64,000 nucleotides of DNA from the NCBI GenBank assembly GCA_949294185.1, contig CASFGA010000004.1, positions 124,001 to 188,000 of the forward strand, given 5' to 3'. This DNA is from an uncultured Bacteroides sp. (GTDB taxonomy: Bacteria; Bacteroidota; Bacteroidia; Bacteroidales; Bacteroidaceae). Below are positions 15,901 to 22,248 of the stretch, piece by piece. Within the stretch, counting starts at the first letter, position 1; every line of letters starts with the position of its first letter. The notes beneath the pieces are model-generated. The model did not search any database. It was not told the DNA's origin and saw only the letters and a list, made by a program, of their open reading frames with translations. The position numbers and the translations under genes were made by a program.

Positions 15901-17281
15901 TAAAAGACTTGGCAAGGATACCTCTTTAGAAGAGTATTGCATCCAGATGCAGCAGTCTGCCAATAATAAATGGATTGCCTTGGTGGTGTTTGTCCTCTTG
16001 GTCATGGGGTGTCTGATGGCTTATTATGTGTTTTATATCCGTCGCCGTCTTCATTATCGTTATAATATGGAGCAGGTCTTTGCCATCAATGAGGCCGTTT
16101 TCTCGGCTTCTCCCCATTGGGGGACGGAAGGAGAAATCGCTGTTCCGGTGGATTTCCTGAACAAGTTCTTTGAAGAAATGAAGGAACTGGTTCCGATAGA
16201 TGATTTGGGTCTGGCCATATACGATGAAGACACGCGTGAATTGAAGAATATATTTTATGCAGACAGAAAGGATGACAGCCTGTCGGCGGCGGTTCGCCGG
16301 TGCTTTGATGAGCGGAAGCCGCAATGGGAAGAGGCGGACGGATGGGATCTCTGTCCGTTGTGGGTGGAATCGGGCGACAAGAAGCTGCCGGTCGGTGTCT
16401 TTGCCATGCATCTGGTTCATCCCTTGACACGGGAAGAAGACCGTTTGGCTGTGGAGCTGGTTCTCGGTTATCTGAGTGTTGTGCTTTATCATACCATTGT
16501 GCAAGTCAAGCGGAAATATGGTGATATAGAATTGATGCAAGACAATGCGCGCCGTACGGAGTTTGAAGAAAATCAGTTGCACGTTCAAAATCTTGTGCTT
16601 GACAACTGTTTGTCTACCATTAAGCATGAAACTGTTTATTATCCGAACCGTATCAGGCAGATTGTGGACAGCATAGACCGAACATCGGATGCGGAGATCC
16701 GGAAGCGGCTGGACATCATGGCTGAATTGGTGAGCTATTATAAAGATGTGTTTACATTGCTTACTTCGTGTGCGGCCCGTCAGTTGGACGAGATAACCTT
16801 TCGCCGGACGGGTGTAAGCGTGCAAAATGTGATGGATTATGCGGCCAGATATCTGAAGAAGCTCTTGAGGAAGCAGCGTTTCACTCTGGATTTGGAGATT
16901 CGTCCGGCAGCTTTGTCGGTGGCGGGCGATGAAGTGTTGCTGCACTTCCTGATGGAAAATCTGTTGGATGAGGCGGTGCGTCATGCAGAGTCGGGCAGAT
17001 TGACACTGGCGGCGTGTCGTGACGGCGACTTTGTGCGTTTCGACTTTACCGATTTCCGCCGCGTGTATGCGTCGGATGAGCTCAATGCCTTGTTTTATCC
17101 GGACAAGGCGCGTATATGTATGGGTGAAAACGGAGGGGTGTTCTCCGGAACAGAATATTTGATCTGCAAACAGATTGTCCGGGAGCATGACGAATTTTCC
17201 GGCCGGCGCGGATGCCGCATCAATGCATCGCCGGTAGACGGCGGCTTTAAAGTATGGTTTACGATTCCTGTTTGGAAATAA
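12923..17281 (+). CDS. Tandem two-module sensor histidine kinase (DUF5112/DUF5113-type)
   Basis: 1452 residues with two sensor-kinase modules in one chain. Module 1: N-terminal signal or lipoprotein sequence (hydrophobic to Cys16/Cys18), TPR-like periplasmic region to about 430, membrane helix 434-457, a cytoplasmic domain, and an HATPase with N-box TENARKY (Asn739), G1 DNGPG (767-771) and G2 GHGFGL (807-812). The dimerisation helix reads CLSLVTDM, with Asp624 where His is expected. Module 2: internal hydrophobic segment 857-870 ending in lipobox-like GMSC871, a short second outer domain, helix about 1017-1040, an H-box CLSTIKHETVYYP with His1235, and a C-terminal HATPase remnant whose N-box has Glu1350 for Asn and lacks DxGxG (DFRRV at 1377) and a GxGxG lid. 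It is followed after 14 bp by a response regulator. The architecture resembles uncharacterised DUF5112/DUF5113 proteins of Bacteroides; that naming is from memory. Confidence 0.85.
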   Translation: MWRWFPVVLWGLVMFCSCGGADKTSRLHALADSLNERAYGLRYKDLGASSQMALQAYRMTGGYPGGRAESLNNLAFCAFMQMDFERSAELYEKAFLSSKNEIERLVADVGMMKICQRTSMNKEFYDYRNSALRRMKRIDEDRFSLKGSRLQKRLDYAVSEFYIVSGIYYYYLQQEKESLEAIDAVPEEILRGDSAQWLYYLYMRGSGGMYKASSQDEITLGELSCLLECLQASHVGGYVYFEANAMQGIAELLNTRSNRDLVKEERPGLLRLLNPDNVSLDSLPLRYARNALCLFKQYGDWYQISGTYRTLATYYNHADEPEKALDYLAKALDYVNLHHEKYYHCTDTLDRLRTFIPDEPVSIELAWINDQGIKTIPEWIARLREQLSLTYSAMGCKRESDYNRNIYLDILDYTRQDKELESRYQALEQESGQLNILLWMVIIGLVVLATLFVGLSFYRKRRNAVYVDRLKQTLSLCRKITGSVPVDASDAGEVKDAVLQAVEEDILRQFRADELDIRLDGEECPEEKAGGRHVCSFALISPGGKKPVGWLYLSRSSRLRKDELVFVRLLLPYLAWTLENGMNFVSFDDERRRVEKEFYIHARHLSEYKCQNEVKKTCLSLVTDMLPYIDRMANEIHKLRSFPYAQKDEVRRSKLGYIRELVTRINEYNDILASWIRMRQGEVSLNIENFGLDELFSVIAKGKHAFDTKHQNLLIRPTRALVRADKALTLFMVNTLTENARKYTQEGGCIEVRAEEKDGCVEISVSDNGPGLSPEDISLILDNKIYDSAKIGMVGASDTYRLQKRKGHGFGLMNCKGIIEKYRKTNPIFSVCSFNIESRKGEGSRFYFRLPKGVRKVVGVLCLFAWVGMSCSPGDAPQKAVSDGHDSLLIKANDYANIVYDCNVDGAYQEALLFADSVLYYMNAHYRRSSGCETPLLSLCGEGDAAEQEWFSKGFGTDYYILLDVRNEAAVAALALKDFRIYHYNNDAYATLYKRLGKDTSLEEYCIQMQQSANNKWIALVVFVLLVMGCLMAYYVFYIRRRLHYRYNMEQVFAINEAVFSASPHWGTEGEIAVPVDFLNKFFEEMKELVPIDDLGLAIYDEDTRELKNIFYADRKDDSLSAAVRRCFDERKPQWEEADGWDLCPLWVESGDKKLPVGVFAMHLVHPLTREEDRLAVELVLGYLSVVLYHTIVQVKRKYGDIELMQDNARRTEFEENQLHVQNLVLDNCLSTIKHETVYYPNRIRQIVDSIDRTSDAEIRKRLDIMAELVSYYKDVFTLLTSCAARQLDEITFRRTGVSVQNVMDYAARYLKKLLRKQRFTLDLEIRPAALSVAGDEVLLHFLMENLLDEAVRHAESGRLTLAACRDGDFVRFDFTDFRRVYASDELNALFYPDKARICMGENGGVFSGTEYLICKQIVREHDEFSGRRGCRINASPVDGGFKVWFTIPVWK

Positions 17282-17295
17282 AGAACTGATGATAT

Positions 17296-18018
17296 ATGGA
17301 AAAATTTAAAGTGATTATAGTAGAAGATGTAAAGCTTGAGCTGAAAGGCACGGAAGAGATATTCCGGCATGAGATTCCGAACGCTGAAGTCATCGGTACG
17401 GCCATGACGGAAGCCGATTTCTGGAAGATTCTCCAGGAGAACGCTCCTGATCTGGTGTTGCTGGATTTGGGATTAGGAGGCTCTACTACGGTCGGTGTGG
17501 ATATTTGTGCCCGTCTTCACCGGGAGCGTCCGGAGTTGAAAGTGCTGATATTTACGGGCGAAATATTGAATGAGAAGCTTTGGGTGGATGCGCTCGATGC
17601 GGGAGCTGACGGCATTATCCTGAAAACCGGGGAGCTGCTGACGGCAACCGATGTGCAGGCGGTGATGGACGGAAAGAAGCTTGTATTCAATTATCCGATA
17701 TTGGAGAAGATAATCGAGCGGTTCAAGCAGTCGGTGGAGGCGGAGCAGCGTAGGCAGCAGGCGATTATAGAGTATGATATCGACGAATATGACGAGCGTC
17801 TCTTGCGGCATCTGGCTTTAGGATATACGAAAGAAATGATAACCGGACTGAAGGCAATGCCTTTTGGTGTGAAATCAATAGAAAAGCGCCAGAATGATTT
17901 GGTAAACCGTCTTTTCAGACCCGAGGAGCGCACGGGGGTAAATGCCTGCCGTCTGGTTACCCGCGCTTTTGAGTTGCGTATATTGGACATAGATAATCTT
18001 GAGCCTGATGAAGAGTAG
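17296..18018 (+). CDS. Response regulator with divergent LuxR-type output domain
   Basis: 240 residues. The N-terminal receiver domain has the acidic pair Glu10-Asp11, phospho-acceptor Asp57 (LVLLDLG), Thr in LIFTGE and the conserved Lys in IILKTGE. The C-terminal 80 residues (ERLLRHLALGYTKEMITGL, then VKSIEKRQNDLVNRLF) follow a LuxR/GerE helix-turn-helix in a diverged form, so DNA binding is likely. It lies 14 bp after the tandem kinase, which is its evident partner, and overlaps the following membrane-protein gene by 11 bp, so the three are translationally linked. Target genes are unknown. Confidence 0.88.
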   Translation: MEKFKVIIVEDVKLELKGTEEIFRHEIPNAEVIGTAMTEADFWKILQENAPDLVLLDLGLGGSTTVGVDICARLHRERPELKVLIFTGEILNEKLWVDALDAGADGIILKTGELLTATDVQAVMDGKKLVFNYPILEKIIERFKQSVEAEQRRQQAIIEYDIDEYDERLLRHLALGYTKEMITGLKAMPFGVKSIEKRQNDLVNRLFRPEERTGVNACRLVTRAFELRILDIDNLEPDEE

Positions 18019-18703
18019 GATTTCTGTCGTTCATCCGCTGACTTGCTTCTTTCTGCTGACCGTGATGTTGCTTTTCATTTCATGGATTGGCAGTGTATAC
18101 AGTTGGGGGGAAGTGCAGAGTCTGCTGAGTGCAGAGGGGCTTCGCTGGCTGCTTCGCAGTATCGCGGACGATTATGCAAGTTCTCCTGTGCTTTTTCCGG
18201 TGGTGGTCTTGTTCTTCGGATGCGGGCTGTGGGTGGATTCCGGACTGGGAAAAATTTGCCGTGACCTTTTGTCGGGGAGAGGCCGGTTCTCTCACAGAGA
18301 GCGTCATGCCTTGTGGATGGCGGCGATTGCCGGAGGAATCTATCTGGGCATCTGCATGCTGCTTGCCTGGGAACCGGGAGGAATCGTGCGGAGTGCCGTC
18401 GGAACGCTTGCCGGCTCGCCGTTTATGGAGGGTATCTGGTGCATCATTTCTCTGGGAATAGGCTTGATAAGCGTTGTCTATGCCTATGCGGTGGATTTTT
18501 ATCGGGGAGATCGTGACATCATACGAGGCATGTCCTGTCTTTTCATCCGGCATGCATCCTATTTCGTTACCTTGTTTTTTGTGGTTCTGTTTTTTTCTTC
18601 ACTGGCTTATACAAGGCTCGCCGTCTGTATGGGCATTTCAAGCGAGGTGGTGGAATGGCTGTATCTCATTTGTTCGCTGCTGCCTTTGCTGGAGCATGAC
18701 TGA
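18008..18703 (+). CDS. Small membrane protein resembling an internally deleted AbgT transporter
   Basis: 231 residues from ATG 18008, with 5-6 predicted membrane helices. The start (VHPLTCFFLLTVMLLFISWI, LLSAEGLRWLL, then FFGCGLWVDSGL) follows the N-terminus of the AbgT p-aminobenzoyl-glutamate transporter family, FSHRERHALWMA fits its mid-protein 'ErrGLr.A' motif, and SPFMEGIWCIISLGIGLISVVYAYAVD fits a later helix. Full AbgT proteins have about 500 residues, so about 150 in the middle and the C-terminal part seem missing. Transport is therefore doubtful; a sensory or accessory role with the adjacent two-component system is an inference. The match is by eye. Confidence 0.55.
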   Translation: MKSRISVVHPLTCFFLLTVMLLFISWIGSVYSWGEVQSLLSAEGLRWLLRSIADDYASSPVLFPVVVLFFGCGLWVDSGLGKICRDLLSGRGRFSHRERHALWMAAIAGGIYLGICMLLAWEPGGIVRSAVGTLAGSPFMEGIWCIISLGIGLISVVYAYAVDFYRGDRDIIRGMSCLFIRHASYFVTLFFVVLFFSSLAYTRLAVCMGISSEVVEWLYLICSLLPLLEHD

Positions 18704-18747
18704 TGCAAATCTTTTATGGTTCGTTTCTTTGTTTCAGTCTAAAGAGT

Positions 18748-18755
18748 TATATTTG
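18748..18755 (+). promoter_or_regulatory. Candidate promoter of the TlpA-like gene (-7 box)
   Basis: TATATTTG, a full -7 consensus match, 42 bp before the ATG at 18797. A TTTG at 18728-18731 is only 16 nt upstream, shorter than usual. Confidence 0.5.
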
Positions 18756-18796
18756 TCGGCCGGTTGATAAGAGATTCAATTTTAATAGATAAAGCA

Positions 18797-19897
18797 ATGA
18801 AAAAAGTAGTATTGTGTGCAGCGGTAGGACTGGTGTCGCTGGCGGCTTGCCAGCATCAGGCCGGATATACCGTCAAGGGGACTGCCGAGGGAGTGGCAGA
18901 CGGAGAAATGGTTTATCTTCAGGATATGGTAGGTGGGATGTTGCTTCCTGCCGATTCGGCTGAGGTTAAAAATGGAATGTTCGAGTTTACGTGTACACCC
19001 GATTCGGTGATAAAGGCGCGCTATGTGACTTACGTTACCGATGACAGCAGGATGGTGGCTACTTTCTTCTCAGAAGACGGAACAGTGAATGTGGCCTTGA
19101 ATCCGGAAGGAAGTACGATATCGGGAACTCCATGCAATGATTCTTTCCAGAAGGTAATGGATGACATACAGAAGAGCAGCTATGAAATGGCGGCTGTATG
19201 GGAGCGTATGCAGAAAGACTCTACGTTGAGCGAAGTACAACTGGATTCTCTGAAGAAAGTGATGGGCGAAATGGAGGTACGGAGCACGGATATGGTGCTC
19301 GGATATGTGACGGACAATATTACCAATGCAGTCGGCCCTCATTTGCTGACGCTGTTCGGCTATGCCTTCGATGTGGAAAAGATCCAGCCTCTGTTCGCAC
19401 AGATTCCTGCTGCCTATGCGGATAATGAAGAACTGGTTGAACTGAAAGATTATGTAGAGACTGCGGCGAAGACTGCGGTAGGAAAAGACTATATTGACTT
19501 TGCAATGGACACTCCTGACGGGAAGAGCGTGAAGTTGTCTGACTATGTGACGAACCATAAGTATACGTTGGTCGATTTTTGGGCAAGCTGGTGCGGCCCG
19601 TGCCGTCAGGAGATGCCGAACGTTGTGTCTGCTTATGAAAAGTATAAGGCAAAGGGATTGGAAATTGTTGGCGTGTCATTGGACAGCAATGCCGAGAGCT
19701 GGAAAAAAGCTTTGAAAGACCTGAACATGACATGGGCACAGATGTCAGACCTGAAAGGATGGCAAAGTGAAGGGGCTGCCCTTTACGGTGTGCGTTCCAT
19801 CCCGTCGACGGTGCTGATTGACCAACAGGGAAAAATCGTGGCCCGCAATCTGCGCGGAGATGAATTGGACACAAAACTGTCTGAGCTTTTGAAATAA
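18797..19897 (+). CDS. TlpA-family thiol:disulfide oxidoreductase lipoprotein with DUF4369 domain
   Basis: 366 residues from ATG 18797. Lipoprotein signal ending in LAAC18. Residues about 22-110 fit the DUF4369 beta domain (YTVKGTAEGVADGEMVYLQD); after a helical linker a thioredoxin fold starts near 232, with active site WCGPC (Cys266, Cys269) and the cis-Pro in SIPSTVLID. It is exported and lipid-anchored, and probably keeps periplasmic thiols reduced or acts in stress defence, as proposed for related Bacteroides proteins. It has its own promoter after the signalling operon and ends in a strong bidirectional hairpin. Confidence 0.9.
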   Translation: MKKVVLCAAVGLVSLAACQHQAGYTVKGTAEGVADGEMVYLQDMVGGMLLPADSAEVKNGMFEFTCTPDSVIKARYVTYVTDDSRMVATFFSEDGTVNVALNPEGSTISGTPCNDSFQKVMDDIQKSSYEMAAVWERMQKDSTLSEVQLDSLKKVMGEMEVRSTDMVLGYVTDNITNAVGPHLLTLFGYAFDVEKIQPLFAQIPAAYADNEELVELKDYVETAAKTAVGKDYIDFAMDTPDGKSVKLSDYVTNHKYTLVDFWASWCGPCRQEMPNVVSAYEKYKAKGLEIVGVSLDSNAESWKKALKDLNMTWAQMSDLKGWQSEGAALYGVRSIPSTVLIDQQGKIVARNLRGDELDTKLSELLK

Positions 19898-19937
19898 GGA
19901 AGGCCGGGTGCCGGGGTCTGAGATTATGACCGGAATG

Positions 19938-19996
19938 AAACCTGCTTTTGTCTGTAATGAAACGCAAGTTTGATACGGATAAAAGCAGGTTTTTGT
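19938..19996. terminator. Terminator between convergent TlpA-like and ABC ATPase genes
   Basis: A perfect 12-bp inverted repeat (19938-19949 and 19981-19992) with a 31-nt loop and a T-run on the plus side (19990-19994). It sits between convergent genes and may act on both. Confidence 0.75.
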
Positions 19997-20041
19997 ATGG
20001 ATGTCCGTCAGGAATGACAAGACGGGAACGGCGGTTTCCCT

Positions 20042-20743
20042 TTATTCCTGTCCGAAATACGTTTCCAGTTCGTGAAGAGCTGTGCTGTTCTGATTTTTTA
20101 TATCGCGGATAATGACGCCGTGTTCCAACAGCGCGATTCGTGTGCTTATATCGGTAGTGTGTGTCAGGTTATGGCTTGACAGCAGAATCGTGGCTCCGGT
20201 TTCCTGATTATAAGCCTGAAGCAGGTGTTTCAAGGATGATTGCGAACTGGGGTCGAGGAAGTTGAACGGTTCGTCCAGTATCAAGACCGACGGACGGTTA
20301 AGCATGGCCGCCACGATGCCTGCCTTCTGTTTGTTTCCGGCCGAGAGATTCCGGATATATTTCTTCTGTCCCATGATTTCTCCGTTCATGAAACGGGCGA
20401 AACGGCTGAGGCGTTCATCCGTTTCGGTCTTTCGGAGTCCGCACATCCGACCGATAAAATGGAAGTATTCTTCGGGGGTAAGGTAATCAATCAGGAAACT
20501 TTCGTCCAAGTAAGCCCCCGTATGGCTTTTCCACCGTTCGCTGCGGCTGACTGTGATATTGTTTAGGGTTATTTCCCCCTGGTCTGCTCTGACCAGGTCA
20601 AGCATCAGGCGGAAAAGTGTGGTCTTTCCCGCACCGTTGTTGCCGACCAAGCCCAATATCTCGCCGTCGGCAATGGTATATGCCGGGATGTCGACGGCTG
20701 TTTTGTTTCCGTATCTTTTCAGTAAGAGGTTGATTGAAATCAT
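20042..20743 (-). CDS. ABC transporter ATP-binding protein
   Basis: 233 residues, a complete nucleotide-binding domain: Walker A GNNGAGKTT (34-42), signature LSAGNKQKAG, Walker B ILDEPFNFLDP and the switch His in SSHNL. It starts 15 bp after the DUF5687 membrane protein, so the two probably form an exporter or membrane-remodelling complex, with DUF5687 as the permease. The ATPase resembles the CcmA/NatA type. Substrate unknown. It is the last gene of the ftsK operon. Confidence 0.93.
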   Translation of the reverse strand: MISINLLLKRYGNKTAVDIPAYTIADGEILGLVGNNGAGKTTLFRLMLDLVRADQGEITLNNITVSRSERWKSHTGAYLDESFLIDYLTPEEYFHFIGRMCGLRKTETDERLSRFARFMNGEIMGQKKYIRNLSAGNKQKAGIVAAMLNRPSVLILDEPFNFLDPSSQSSLKHLLQAYNQETGATILLSSHNLTHTTDISTRIALLEHGVIIRDIKNQNSTALHELETYFGQE

Positions 20744-20758
20744 AAGGCTGTGTCTTTT

Positions 20759-22243
20759 TTATCGTGTATATCTGAATCCGTCCATATTGTCGTATCTCCG
20801 TTTCATGAAGCGTCGGTAAATGTTCTTTATCCATATCCGGTGCGTGGCTACGGTCAGCACTCCGAGGGTGAGCAGGATAAGGCATGCGGCGGTTTCCGGA
20901 AGGAAAAAGGTCAGTAGCCGGTGTATCAGCAGCGGCCCTGCAAGTGAAAGCGCGGTAATGACTGCCTGCCAGGCGGTGTTTGTCTGCGACTTGCTCGTGA
21001 ATCCTCCGTTGAGCGGGGCGGCCTTGTCGTTGTATACCGTCAGTTGCATGATGAGGGCAAAGACGGGGCCCATCGTGAAAAAGAGGTAGGATAGGGATAC
21101 GAGCCAGGTTATTGTGCCTTGAACGGTGGGGAATATCATTAGCAGACAAGGGATTATAAGGAAGATGCATTGAAGGTAATACTTGGCGAGCAGCAGATGG
21201 TATAGGGTTTCCTTGTGCACCATCAGTCCGTCCAGGTAGTTTCCTTCGTAAGACATGATGCGGCTTAGGGTCATCAGGCCGAATATGCAGTAGCAGTACA
21301 GGCAGATGAAGTATCCCATGTAGCTGTTGCTTCCGTAGGCGTTTCCGCTCAAAGCGGCAGCGAACAGAATCATAAGGATGAAATAGCTCCAGAAACTCGA
21401 CCGGGGTGTCTTGTTGCGGAAGATAAGCTTCAGCTCCAGGCGCATATATTCGCCGATGAGGCCGTAACGCTCCAGAAAACTATAGTCGGACACACGTTTT
21501 ATACGGTTGTCTTCAGTGCGGGCAAGTTCCCGGTAGATTAGTCGCGCCTGCATCAGCCGGTTTACTCCTGCCATGCATGCGGCGGCGGCTGTCGTTCCGG
21601 CGAAAGCCCACGGATTTCCTTCGATATATCCTTCTCCCAAATTCATGAAGAAACCTCCGTTCGGTTCGTCAAGCGGCAGAAAACTGATGAGCAGCATCAG
21701 TCCGTATAAAGGTATGGCCAATAAAATATAGACGAATCTCTGATGCGCCAGTGTCCGGATCAGCATGCTGCAGTATCCGTTAAAGACCATCAGCAGCCAG
21801 ATGCCGACCGCGTAGCCTGTTATGCCCGTCCATCCGTAGAATGGGCGGACAGACAACCAGGCAAAGGGAATGAACAAAAACAGCCATACAAGGTTGAACT
21901 TGCTGAATGCCGCCTGCAGCAGGAACGCATCCAATACACGCTTGCGGGAAACAGGCAGCAGAAGATAGGGTTTGACTTCCTGAACGGGCGTGCGAAGCAG
22001 GAAGCGCAGAAAGAAGTCAAGGATAAGGAACAGCACTAACGTGCCGTTCAGCACATGATACGGCTCCATGTTGGGCATTTCCTCTTGGAGTATGAAATAG
22101 AGTGCCGTTCCAAAATAAATGAGGTAGGCCATCCAGAAGAGAATGCCGAATGAAATCAGAAATTTGGCAAAGCGGTTCCGTTCGTACAACGGACTCCGCT
22201 TTGCGGCAAGTCTCTGATTCCTGTATATTTCAAGGAGCAGCAT
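20759..22243 (-). CDS. DUF5687 family membrane protein (putative ABC permease)
   Basis: 494 residues with about ten or more hydrophobic segments spread over the whole length and a positively charged N-terminus (LLLEIYRNQRLAAKRSPLYERN). Opening and layout fit DUF5687, a Bacteroidota membrane family regularly found before an ABC ATPase. The ATPase follows after 15 bp and the M16 peptidase gene precedes after 5 bp. It most likely forms the membrane part of an ABC exporter; no substrate can be named. Confidence 0.85.
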   Translation of the reverse strand: MLLLEIYRNQRLAAKRSPLYERNRFAKFLISFGILFWMAYLIYFGTALYFILQEEMPNMEPYHVLNGTLVLFLILDFFLRFLLRTPVQEVKPYLLLPVSRKRVLDAFLLQAAFSKFNLVWLFLFIPFAWLSVRPFYGWTGITGYAVGIWLLMVFNGYCSMLIRTLAHQRFVYILLAIPLYGLMLLISFLPLDEPNGGFFMNLGEGYIEGNPWAFAGTTAAAACMAGVNRLMQARLIYRELARTEDNRIKRVSDYSFLERYGLIGEYMRLELKLIFRNKTPRSSFWSYFILMILFAAALSGNAYGSNSYMGYFICLYCYCIFGLMTLSRIMSYEGNYLDGLMVHKETLYHLLLAKYYLQCIFLIIPCLLMIFPTVQGTITWLVSLSYLFFTMGPVFALIMQLTVYNDKAAPLNGGFTSKSQTNTAWQAVITALSLAGPLLIHRLLTFFLPETAACLILLTLGVLTVATHRIWIKNIYRRFMKRRYDNMDGFRYTR

Positions 22244-22248
22244 GGTTT

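Noticed and set aside
15926..17188. 420-codon open frame on the minus strand inside the tandem kinase
   Set aside because: Shadow of the kinase coding strand; composition rich in His/Arg/Gln as expected from antisense reading, with no motifs.
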